From contig NZ_WFLI01000021.1 of assembly GCF_009208555.1 (NCBI RefSeq), forward strand, positions 36,138-100,137: a DNA stretch of 64,000 nt. Reading direction: 5' to 3'. Below the pieces are notes generated by a model, which was not told the DNA's origin, did no database searches, and worked only from the letters and a program-made list of their open reading frames with translations. The translations under genes were made by a program, and so were the position numbers. Source of the DNA: Janthinobacterium violaceinigrum (GTDB lineage Bacteria > Pseudomonadota > Gammaproteobacteria > Burkholderiales > Burkholderiaceae_D). Shown piece after piece: positions 25,756-33,524 of this stretch (position 1 is the stretch's first letter; each line of letters opens with the position of its first letter).

Positions 25756-26595
25756 TTAGCGCTTGCCGCTGTGTTGCTGGAAGGCGGGACAGTCGACTTG
25801 CAGCAGCGAGCGGTCTTCCAGGCACACGGCGGAGAGTTTGCCGCCCCACACGCAGCCGCTATCGAGGCCGATCAGGTGGGGCCGCAGCTGCAGCCCCAGC
25901 GCCGACCAGTGGCCGAAGACGACGGTGTCGCCCGCGCTGCGCCGTCCCGGCACGTCGAACCAGGGCAGCAGGCCGGAGCCCGGCGGCGCGCTGCCGCTCT
26001 CCTTCATCTTGAAATCCATGACGCCGTCCGGCGTGCAAAAGCGCAGCCGCGTCATGGCGTTGACGATGCAGCGCAGCCGGTCGGCACCCTGCAGGTCGTC
26101 GCGCCAGGCGGCCGGTTCATTGCCGTACATGGTGCGCAGGAACGCCACCCAGCCGTCGCTGCGCAGCATGGCGGACACTTCCTCGCTCAGCGACAGGGCT
26201 TGCGAGGCGCTCCATTGCGGCAGCAAGCCCGCATGCACGAGCACGTGGCCCTGGTGCTGCAAGGCGAGCGGGCGCTGGCGCAGCCAGGCGAGCAATTCCT
26301 CGCGGTCGGGCGCGTCGAGGATGTCGGCCAGCGTATCGGACGCATGCTCCGGGCGGATGCCGTTGGCCACGGCCAGCAAGTGCAAGTCATGGTTGCCCAG
26401 GACGCTGTCGGCCAGGCCCTGCTGCGCCAGCGCATGCACGTGGCGCAGGGTGGCCAGCGAGGCGGGACCACGGTTGATCAGGTCGCCGGCGAACAAGAGC
26501 CGGTACGGGCCATCTGCCGCCGCCTGGATGCGCTCGATCAGTTCGACGGTTTGTGCATGGCAGCCTTGCAGATCGCCGATAAAGTAAGTTTTCAT
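25756..26595 (-). CDS. apaH: Symmetrical diadenosine tetraphosphatase ApaH
   Basis: 279 residues from the ATG at 26595; upstream in-frame codons to 26625 have no better start. Metallophosphoesterase motifs GDLQGCHAQ, GDLINRGP, GNHDLHLLAV, HAGLLPQW, and a late GHWSALGLQ. Splits Ap4A into two ADP and in E. coli also removes NpnN RNA caps. It lies divergent from the H-NS gene, and no pdxA/rsmA neighbours are present. Confidence 0.95.
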   Translation of the reverse strand: MKTYFIGDLQGCHAQTVELIERIQAAADGPYRLLFAGDLINRGPASLATLRHVHALAQQGLADSVLGNHDLHLLAVANGIRPEHASDTLADILDAPDREELLAWLRQRPLALQHQGHVLVHAGLLPQWSASQALSLSEEVSAMLRSDGWVAFLRTMYGNEPAAWRDDLQGADRLRCIVNAMTRLRFCTPDGVMDFKMKESGSAPPGSGLLPWFDVPGRRSAGDTVVFGHWSALGLQLRPHLIGLDSGCVWGGKLSAVCLEDRSLLQVDCPAFQQHSGKR

Positions 26596-27052
26596 ATGTG
26601 CCAGAGTGAAGTGAACGACGCGCATGCATTATAAGCACGGCTGCCCTTTGGCGCTGGAGACATTGCCGGCAAGCGCCTGATTGCGCGTGGGCGCGGCAGG
26701 CCGGAAACAACCGGATACGGATTAAGCCGGAGCGGCATTTACTTCCGCTTAATGCGCCGCTGCCGTATATCGATAATAATTTCCCGGCCCGATTGCCGAA
26801 ATGGCTGGCTGCACCGGCCAGTCCTGCAAACAGTTACCCGCAGGCCAATTGGAATGTTATTTTATTCATATTAATGCATTCTTCATGCCTTATTTCCGCA
26901 TATTCTTCATTTAATCTTAATGTTGGGCGGGTAAATAAACCGCTGGCCGCGATTCAAATAACGATAGATTATGTTGCGATGCGCAAATATTTATACAATG
27001 TAGTATATTTCACGTAATTTTATTAATTCAATTAATGTAAAGGATATACGGA
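26596..27052. other. 457 bp intergenic region, AT-rich leader of the H-NS gene
   Basis: From about 26860 to 27045 the DNA is strikingly AT-rich compared with both neighbours, with runs such as TTATACAATGTAGTATATTT. H-NS proteins bind curved AT-rich DNA and often repress their own genes, so this is a plausible autoregulatory promoter. A 74-codon open frame (26793-27017) has no ribosome site and is judged spurious. AAGGA at 27039-27043 is the ribosome site of the next gene. Confidence 0.6.
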
Positions 27053-27361
27053 ATGGATCTGTCGACGATGACGATGCAGGAATTGCGCAAACTGGAAGAT
27101 AATGTCAAGCAGGAATTGAACAGCCGCGAACGTGACGACTTGAACAAGGCGCGCGAACAGATCATGGCCATCGCGCAGCAAGCGGGCATTCCGCTGAAAC
27201 AGCTGATACTCGACGGCCTGCACCCGCGGGCGGGCAAGGTCGCCGTGCGTTACCGCCATCCGGACAATGCGACTGAGCAATGGACAGGCCGTGGCCGCCA
27301 GCCGCTGTGGGTCAAGCAATGGGTGGAATCGGGCAAGTCTATCGATCTGCTGCGCGTATAA
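27053..27361 (+). CDS. H-NS-family nucleoid protein (short betaproteobacterial type)
   Basis: 102 residues. N-terminal coiled-coil oligomerisation region (MTMQELRKLEDNVKQELNSR...) and C-terminal DNA-binding domain with the family signature YRHPDNATEQWTGRGRQPLW. The usual KPRG core is represented by TGRGRQP, which inserts in the minor groove. Silences AT-rich horizontally acquired DNA. The gene is behind an AT-rich region likely to be its own target, and ahead of manB/algC by 93 bp. Confidence 0.94.
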   Translation: MDLSTMTMQELRKLEDNVKQELNSRERDDLNKAREQIMAIAQQAGIPLKQLILDGLHPRAGKVAVRYRHPDNATEQWTGRGRQPLWVKQWVESGKSIDLLRV

Positions 27362-27454
27362 TTCGGTATACTCTTGGCGCAGTAGCAAGCTGGCAGTTTC
27401 GCGCTGCACCTTGCCACGCACTCTATCGATACCCTTACTTATACCGCACACACC

Positions 27455-28837
27455 ATGCTTCCATTGTCCAGAACGATCTTCAAGGCCTACGATATTCGCG
27501 GCATCATCGCTAAAACCCTCGATGCCAGCGTGGCCTACAAGATCGGTCAGGCCTTTGGCCAGGCCGCGCTGGCCAAGGGCGAGCAGCGGGTCGTGATCGG
27601 CCGCGATGGCCGCCTGTCGGGACCTGAATTGACGGCGGCGCTGGCGCAGGGCTTGCAAGCCGCAGGCGTCGACGTGATCGACCTGGGCGTGGTGGCCACG
27701 CCGATGGTCTATTTCGGCACGAACGTGCTCGACACGCGCTCCGGCATCATGGTCACGGGCAGCCACAATCCACCCGATTACAACGGCTTCAAGATGGTGC
27801 TGGCCGGCGAGGCGATCCACGGCGAAGCGATCCAGGCGCTGTACCACAGCATCGTCGCGCACGACGGCAGCGCCAGCGCCACGCCGGGAGCCTACGCCAC
27901 GCACGATATCCGCGCCGCCTACCTGGAGCGCATCCTGGGCGACGTCAAGCTGGCGCGCCCGATCAAGATTGCCGTCGATTGCGGCAATGGCGTGGCCGGC
28001 GCGTTCGCGGGCGATCTGTTCCGCGGCATGGGTTGCGACGTCATCGAATTGTTCTGCGACGTCGATGGCAATTTCCCGAACCACCATCCGGACCCGGCGC
28101 ACCCGGAAAACCTGCAAGACCTGATCCGCTGCCTGGCCGAGACGGATGCGGAAATCGGCATCGCCTTCGACGGCGACGGCGACCGCCTGGGCGTGGTCAC
28201 CAAGGATGGCCAGATCATCTACCCTGACCGCCAGATGATGCTGTTCGCCGCCGACGTGCTGACCCGCCATCCGGGCGCGCAGATCCTGTATGACGTGAAA
28301 TGCACGCGCCACCTGGCGCCGTGGATCAGCAAGCATGGCGGCGTGCCGCTGATGTACAAGACGGGCCACTCGCTGGTGAAAGCCAAGCTGCGTGAAACGG
28401 GTGCGCCGCTGGGCGGCGAAATGAGCGGCCATATCTTCTTCAAGGACCGCTGGTACGGTTTCGACGACGGCCTGTATTCGGCTGCGCGCCTGCTGGAAAT
28501 CCTCACGCGCGAAACCGATCCATCGGCCTTGCTGAACTCCCTGCCGCAGTCCGACAGCACGCCCGAACTGCACCTGGAACTGAAGGAAGGCGAGAACGTC
28601 GCCCTGATGGACACGCTGCGCCGCGACGCCGTTTTCCCCGGCAATGAGCAGATCATCACCATCGACGGCTTGCGCGTGGAGTATGCGGATGGTTTCGGCC
28701 TGGCCCGCTCGTCGAACACCACGCCGGTGATCGTCATGCGCTTCGAGGCGGAGACGCCGCAAGCCCTGGCGCGCATCCAGGGGCAGTTCAAGAGCGTGAT
28801 CCTGGCCGCCAAGCCTGACGCCGTTCTGCCGTTCTGA
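27455..28837 (+). CDS. Phosphomannomutase/phosphoglucomutase (ManB/AlgC type)
   Basis: 460 residues. Interconverts hexose-1-phosphate and -6-phosphate for LPS and exopolysaccharide precursors. Phosphoserine loop TGSHNPPDYNG, metal loop FDGDGDRLG, sugar loop GGEMSGHIFF, C-terminal phosphate loop SSNTTPVIVMRFE. Length matches AlgC. Starts ATG 27455 after the H-NS gene; followed by waaC with only 4 bp between. Confidence 0.95.
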   Translation: MLPLSRTIFKAYDIRGIIAKTLDASVAYKIGQAFGQAALAKGEQRVVIGRDGRLSGPELTAALAQGLQAAGVDVIDLGVVATPMVYFGTNVLDTRSGIMVTGSHNPPDYNGFKMVLAGEAIHGEAIQALYHSIVAHDGSASATPGAYATHDIRAAYLERILGDVKLARPIKIAVDCGNGVAGAFAGDLFRGMGCDVIELFCDVDGNFPNHHPDPAHPENLQDLIRCLAETDAEIGIAFDGDGDRLGVVTKDGQIIYPDRQMMLFAADVLTRHPGAQILYDVKCTRHLAPWISKHGGVPLMYKTGHSLVKAKLRETGAPLGGEMSGHIFFKDRWYGFDDGLYSAARLLEILTRETDPSALLNSLPQSDSTPELHLELKEGENVALMDTLRRDAVFPGNEQIITIDGLRVEYADGFGLARSSNTTPVIVMRFEAETPQALARIQGQFKSVILAAKPDAVLPF

Positions 28838-28841
28838 CAGC

Positions 28842-29864
28842 ATGGCCGGTCAACCAGGCGCACGGGCGCCCCTGAAAATCCTGCTGGTGCGGGTGTCTTC
28901 GCTGGGCGACGTGCTGCATAACCTGCCCATGGTGGCAGACATCGCCCGCCATTATCCGGATGCGACCATCGACTGGGTGGTCGAGGAAGGCTATACCAGC
29001 CTGGTGCGCCTGAATCCGCGCGTGAATACCATTTTCCCGTTTGCGCTGCGGCGCTGGCGCAAGAGCCTGGGCAAGAAGGAGACGCGCGCGGAAATCGCCG
29101 CCTTCTTCCGCAGCCTGCGCCAGACGCGCTACGATTACGTGTTCGATACCCAGGGCTTGCTCAAGACGGGCATCATCATGGGCGCCGCGCGCCTGGCGCC
29201 GGGCGGACAGAAAGTCGGCCTGGCCAATGGCAGCGAAGGTTCCGGCTACGAAGGCATCTCGCGCATTTTTCATACGAAAAGCATTCCGCTCGACCCGCGC
29301 ACGCACGCGGTAGCGCGCGGCCGCCTGGTGGCCGCCGCGGCGCTGGGCTACGCGGCCGACACGCCGGCCGATTTCGGCTTGCCGGAATTATCTGGCAGCG
29401 AGCCGCGCCCGGACTGGATGGGCGATGCGCCATATTGCGTGTATTTCCACGGCACGGCGCGCGACGCCAAGAAATGGGCGCCGCAGCACTGGATCGCGCT
29501 GGGCCAGGCGCTGGCGCCGATGCCGATTTTGCTGCCCTGGGGTTCGCCCAAGGAAAAGGCGGAAGCCGAACAGCTGGCGGCCGGCCTGCCGAACGCGCGC
29601 GTGCTGCCGAAGCTGTCGATGGCCGACGCCACCCTGCTGGCACGTCACGCGGCGCTGGTGGTCGGCGTCGATACGGGCCTGACGCATATCGCCGCCGCCT
29701 TCCTGCGCCCGACGGTGGAAATCTATGCCGATTCGCCGCTGTGGAAAACGGAAGGCAACTGGTCGCCGAAAATCATCAACCTGGGCGACAAAGGCGCGCC
29801 GCCCGGCGTGCCGGAAGTGCTGGCCGCGGCGCAGCGCCTGCTGGCCGAATATCCTCCCGCCTGA
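28842..29864 (+). CDS. waaC: Lipopolysaccharide heptosyltransferase I
   Basis: 340 residues, GT-B fold of family GT9. Adds the first L-glycero-D-manno-heptose to Kdo2-lipid A. N-terminal KILLVRVSSLGDVLHNLPM with the DVLH active-site stretch, FDTQGLLKTG, YCVYFHGTARDAKKWAPQHW, and the C-terminal GVDTGLTHIAAAFLRPTVEIYA are all typical. In the same run as manB and waaA; the run builds the inner core. Confidence 0.95.
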   Translation: MAGQPGARAPLKILLVRVSSLGDVLHNLPMVADIARHYPDATIDWVVEEGYTSLVRLNPRVNTIFPFALRRWRKSLGKKETRAEIAAFFRSLRQTRYDYVFDTQGLLKTGIIMGAARLAPGGQKVGLANGSEGSGYEGISRIFHTKSIPLDPRTHAVARGRLVAAAALGYAADTPADFGLPELSGSEPRPDWMGDAPYCVYFHGTARDAKKWAPQHWIALGQALAPMPILLPWGSPKEKAEAEQLAAGLPNARVLPKLSMADATLLARHAALVVGVDTGLTHIAAAFLRPTVEIYADSPLWKTEGNWSPKIINLGDKGAPPGVPEVLAAAQRLLAEYPPA

Positions 29865-29881
29865 CCTCAACGTTACCTATC

Positions 29882-31156
29882 ATGCGACTTCTTTATACCC
29901 TTGCCTGGTGGCTGGCCTTGCCCCTGGTGCTGGCGCGGCTGTGGCTGCGCGGCCGCCAGGAACCCGGCTACCGCCAGCACTGGGGCGAGCGCCTGGGCTT
30001 TTACGGACGCCAGGCCGGCACTGCGCCCGCCACGATCTGGCTGCATGCGGTCTCCGTCGGCGAGACGCGCGCGGCCGAGCCGCTGATCGATGCGCTGCTG
30101 GCCGCATGGCCCGCGTGCCGCATCGTCCTCACGCACATGACGCCGACGGGACGCGCCACGGGCAAGTCGCTGTTTGCCAGGCACGGCGCGCGCCTGGTGC
30201 AAAGCTATCTGCCGTACGACACGGGCGCCATGCCGGCCCGTTTCATCCGCCATTTCGCGCCGCGCATCTGCATCCTGATGGAGACGGAGGTATGGCCGAA
30301 TCTGATCCACCAATGCAACCGCCACGGCGTGCCCGTGGTGCTGGCCAATGCGCGCCTGTCGCAGCGTTCGCTGGGCAAGGCGCAGCGCCTCGGCAAGCTC
30401 ATTGCCGATGCGGCGCGCGGCATCACCCTGGTGGCGGCGCAGACGCAGGACGACGCGCAGCGCGTGCACCAGCTGGGCGTGCAGGACGTGGTCGTCACGG
30501 GCAGCATCAAGTTCGACGTGGTCGTGCCCGAGGCGGCGCTGGCGACGGGCGCCTGGCTGCGCGGCGCCATCGGCGCACGGCCCGTGCTGCTGTGCGCCAG
30601 CACGCGCGAAGGGGAGGAACAATTGATCCTCGATGCCCTGACCCGCGCCAGCCTGCCTGCCAATGTGCTGCTGCTGATCGTGCCGCGCCATCCGCAGCGT
30701 TTCGACGAGGTGGAAAAACTGATCGCGGCGCACGGCCTGGCCGTGCAGCGCAGGTCCGGCCTGGCGCAGGGCGATGCCGTGGCGGCGGGCACGCAGGTGC
30801 TGCTGGGCGACTCGATGGGCGAGATGTTTGCGTATTACGCGGCCTGCGATTGCGCTTTCGTCGGCGGCAGCCTGCTGCCTCTGGGCGGACAAAACCTGAT
30901 CGAGCCGGCGGCCCTGGGCAAACCCGTGCTGATCGGCCCCCACACCTTCAACTTTGCGCTGGTGACCGAGCTGGCGATTGCCGCCGGCGGCGCCGCCCTG
31001 GTGGCGGACGCCGACGCGCTGATGGCGCAAGCGGCGGCCTTGCTGCAGGACCCCGCGCGCCTGGCGGCCATGGGAGAGCAGGCGCTGGCGTTTGCCAACC
31101 AGCACCGGGGCGCCACGCCGCGCACGCTAGCGGCCATCAAGCCGCTGTTGCCGTAA
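29882..31156 (+). CDS. waaA: 3-deoxy-D-manno-octulosonic-acid (Kdo) transferase
   Basis: 424 residues from ATG 29882. Attaches Kdo to lipid IVA at the cytoplasmic face of the inner membrane. N-terminal membrane anchor (LLYTLAWWLALPLVLARLWL), WLHAVSVGETRAAEPLI, METEVWPNL, PVVLANARLSQRS, and C-terminal GGSLLPLGGQNLIEPAALGKP are all conserved. 17 bp behind waaC. Its 3' end converges with the minus-strand run, with a REP-like palindrome between. Confidence 0.96.
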   Translation: MRLLYTLAWWLALPLVLARLWLRGRQEPGYRQHWGERLGFYGRQAGTAPATIWLHAVSVGETRAAEPLIDALLAAWPACRIVLTHMTPTGRATGKSLFARHGARLVQSYLPYDTGAMPARFIRHFAPRICILMETEVWPNLIHQCNRHGVPVVLANARLSQRSLGKAQRLGKLIADAARGITLVAAQTQDDAQRVHQLGVQDVVVTGSIKFDVVVPEAALATGAWLRGAIGARPVLLCASTREGEEQLILDALTRASLPANVLLLIVPRHPQRFDEVEKLIAAHGLAVQRRSGLAQGDAVAAGTQVLLGDSMGEMFAYYAACDCAFVGGSLLPLGGQNLIEPAALGKPVLIGPHTFNFALVTELAIAAGGAALVADADALMAQAAALLQDPARLAAMGEQALAFANQHRGATPRTLAAIKPLLP

Positions 31157-31172
31157 TATTGCCAATCACGTT

Positions 31173-31208
31173 GCCGGATGAGGGCCTGTGGCCTGATCCG
31201 GCCTACGC
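31173..31208. repeat. REP-like palindrome between waaA and the M48/DUF45 gene
   Basis: GCCGGAT (31173-31179) pairs with ATCCGGC (31196-31202) around a 16-base loop containing GGGCC/GGCC-like bases. The right arm continues CTACGC, so the sequence ATCCGGCCTACGC is identical to 13557-13569, and again its TAG is the stop codon of a minus-strand gene (31203-31205). Confidence 0.65.
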
Positions 31209-32135
31209 GAACAACACGGGCAGCTCCTGCGAGCGTTTCCTCAGCGCCTGCTTGGCGCCGTCGTAGTCGGGATAGATCGATTCCACGGTGGCCCAGAAGC
31301 GGGGGCTGTGGTTCATTTCCAGCAGGTGCGACAGTTCGTGCGCCACCACGTAGTCGATCAGCGGCAGGGCGAAGTGGATCAGGCGCCAGTTCAGGCGGAT
31401 CTTGCGCTCGATGGTGCAGCTGCCCCAGCGCGTGCCGGCCGACGAGAGCGACAGCGAGTCGTAGCGCACGCCCAGCTTGTCCGCGTACAGGTCCAGGCGC
31501 GCTTCGAACAGCTGGCGCGCCTCGTGCTGGAACCAGCCCTTCACTTTTTCCTTCAATTGCTGCTCGCTGCCCGCGGGCGTGACCCATACGTGCAATTCGT
31601 TCGTCTCGCGCTGGAAGCTGGCGCGGTGGCGCGGCGCCTGGTGCAATCGCAAGGTGATTTCGCCGCCGAGATAGGGCAGCACGGCGCCATCGACCCATGC
31701 CACGGGCGGGCGCTGCAAACGCTGCACCTTGCGCTCGCCCCGTTCCAGCAGCTTCGAGACGATCCAGCCCTGTTTGGCGCGGATGGCGCTGTCGATTTCG
31801 GCCAGGGTGACGCGTTTTGGCGCGGTCACGCGCAGGCCGTTATCGTCGATCATGAAGCCGATGGAACGGCGCGTGGAGCGGCGCAGGGCGAATTCGACCA
31901 GGTGGCTACCCAGCTGCAGCTGGCGCAATGGCGGGCCATCGGCGGTGCGTGGCGGGGAAGGCAGGGGGGATGGGGCGGGGTGAGCGACAGGGGGCGCGGG
32001 CGGTGGCGCAAGCTGCACCGGCGTCACCACGGGCGGCGCTGGCGGTGCCGTGGGGCGCACCGCCGGGGGCGTGCTGGTCGAGACGTCATGCGCGAACAGA
32101 TCCAGTTGCTGGTCGCCGACCTTGATGGTCTTCAT
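31203..32135 (-). CDS. YgjP-like M48/DUF45 metal-dependent hydrolase
   Basis: 310 residues from the ATG at 32135. A Pro/Ala-rich stretch occupies about residues 17-62 (low complexity, probably a flexible linker). The DUF45 domain then starts at ~75 (LRRSTRRSIGFMIDDNGLRV) and has TRWGSCTIERKIRLNW and the zinc motif HELSHLLEMNHSPRFW. SprT/WSS1-like metalloproteases share this HExxH layout. The target is unknown. Ends at a REP-like element; the plsC gene lies 44 bp upstream. Confidence 0.85.
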   Translation of the reverse strand: MKTIKVGDQQLDLFAHDVSTSTPPAVRPTAPPAPPVVTPVQLAPPPAPPVAHPAPSPLPSPPRTADGPPLRQLQLGSHLVEFALRRSTRRSIGFMIDDNGLRVTAPKRVTLAEIDSAIRAKQGWIVSKLLERGERKVQRLQRPPVAWVDGAVLPYLGGEITLRLHQAPRHRASFQRETNELHVWVTPAGSEQQLKEKVKGWFQHEARQLFEARLDLYADKLGVRYDSLSLSSAGTRWGSCTIERKIRLNWRLIHFALPLIDYVVAHELSHLLEMNHSPRFWATVESIYPDYDGAKQALRKRSQELPVLFA

Positions 32136-32179
32136 CTGCTGGCGCAGGGTCGGCTCCTGGATGACCGCGCTGATGCCGT

Positions 32180-32920
32180 CTAGCCAGCGTTGTAGGCGTG
32201 AGGCGAAATGACGCGCATTTCTGATTCTATCCAATTTTCCACCTGTTGCATCATGCTGTCCGGGGTTTGCCCTTCCGGCGAAATCGGTTTGCCTATCGAG
32301 ACGGTGATCAGCCCCGGGCGTTTGAGGAACGACTGCTTGGGCCAGCACTCGCCTGAATTGTGCGCAATCGGCACCACCACGGCGCCCGTGGCAATGGCCA
32401 GGCGCGTGCCGCCGCTCTTGTACTTGCCCGCCTGGCCCACGGGAATGCGGGTGCCTTCAGGGAACATGATAATCCATTGGCCGTCGGCCAGGCGGCGCTT
32501 GCCATGCGCGACCACGCTCTTGAAGGCATGCTTGCCCTGCTTGCGGTCGATGGGGATCATGCGCAGCAGCGCCATGGCCCAGCCGAAGAAGGGGATGTAC
32601 AGGATCTCCTTCTTGAACACGTAGACCAGCGGACGGGGAAGGCTGGGCAGCAAGAAGATGGTTTCCCATGCCGACTGGTGCTTCGACAGCACGATGGCCG
32701 GCGCGTCGGGGAAATTCTCGGCGCCCTTGACTTCATAGCGGATGCCGCAAATGACCTTGGCACACCACAGGATAAACACGTTCCAGCGCGAGGTGACCCA
32801 ATAGCGCTTGTTGTAGCTCAATGGCGCGGCAAAAAAGCACACGCAGGCCCAGACGATGGTGGCCACGATCATGATGATCATGAACAGCAGGGATCGCAGG
32901 AACAGGGAAATATTACGCAA
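32180..32920 (-). CDS. plsC: 1-acyl-sn-glycerol-3-phosphate acyltransferase (PlsC)
   Basis: 246 residues from a TTG at 32920, chosen because CGGAGA lies 7 bases upstream and the gene begins just after the gmhB stop; the first ATG in frame (32881 region) would lose a natural membrane start. N-terminal membrane segment (LLFMIIMIVATIVWACVCFF), acyltransferase motif KHQSAWE (HX4E/D variant), FFGWAMALLRMIPIDR, and FPEGTRIPVG. Makes phosphatidic acid. Follows gmhB by 16 bp. Confidence 0.88.
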   Translation of the reverse strand: MRNISLFLRSLLFMIIMIVATIVWACVCFFAAPLSYNKRYWVTSRWNVFILWCAKVICGIRYEVKGAENFPDAPAIVLSKHQSAWETIFLLPSLPRPLVYVFKKEILYIPFFGWAMALLRMIPIDRKQGKHAFKSVVAHGKRRLADGQWIIMFPEGTRIPVGQAGKYKSGGTRLAIATGAVVVPIAHNSGECWPKQSFLKRPGLITVSIGKPISPEGQTPDSMMQQVENWIESEMRVISPHAYNAG

Positions 32921-32936
32921 TGCGGTTCTCCGAAAA

Positions 32937-33524
32937 TTAGATACTGAATGCCACGGTGGGCGCCGGTACCGCGGGCGCCTTGAGCAGGTGGCTGACCACG
33001 GCGGCCAGGTCGGGGAAGACCTGGGTGCCAGGCGGCAGGCCGCCCGTTTCATCGGTTTTTTCGCCCTTGCCCGTCAGGACCAGGTAGGGCACGCAACCGC
33101 TGATGAAACCTGCCTGCAGGTCGCGCAGCGAATCGCCAACGGTGGGCACGCCTTTCAGGCTGGTGTTGTAGCGCTGCGAAATCTCATGGAACATGCCCGG
33201 TTTCGGCTTGCGGCAGTCGCAATTGTCCGCGCCCGCATGCGGGCAAAAGAAGATGGCGTCGATGTCGGCGCCCACCTGCTGCGCCAGGGTGTGCATCTTC
33301 TGGTGGATCGCGTTCAGCACCGTCATGTCGAAGTATTCGCGCGCGATGCCCGACTGGTTCGAGGCGACGACGACGCGATAGCCGGCCTGGTTCAGGCGGG
33401 CGATCGCTTCGAGCGAGCCGGGGATCGGCAGCCATTCGGCCGGCGACTTGATGAAGTCCGGCGAGTCATGATTAATGACGCCGTCGCGGTCGAGAATAAT
33501 CAGTTTCAGCGCCGGAATGCCCAT
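32937..33524 (-). CDS. gmhB: D-glycero-beta-D-manno-heptose-1,7-bisphosphate 7-phosphatase
   Basis: 195 residues, HAD family: nucleophile LIILDRDGVINHDS, SNQSGIAREYF, a zinc-binding loop FFCPHAGADNCDCRKPKPGM with the three cysteines/histidine typical of GmhB, and VGDSLRDLQAG. Makes ADP-heptose precursor for LPS core. Its stop is before plsC and its start overlaps the glyS stop by one base (TAATG). Start ATG 33524. Confidence 0.95.
   Translation of the reverse strand: MGIPALKLIILDRDGVINHDSPDFIKSPAEWLPIPGSLEAIARLNQAGYRVVVASNQSGIAREYFDMTVLNAIHQKMHTLAQQVGADIDAIFFCPHAGADNCDCRKPKPGMFHEISQRYNTSLKGVPTVGDSLRDLQAGFISGCVPYLVLTGKGEKTDETGGLPPGTQVFPDLAAVVSHLLKAPAVPAPTVAFSI

Noticed and set aside
26793..27017. 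74-codon open frame in the H-NS leader
   Set aside because: No ribosome site or homologous motif, and AT-rich regulatory DNA is the simpler reading.
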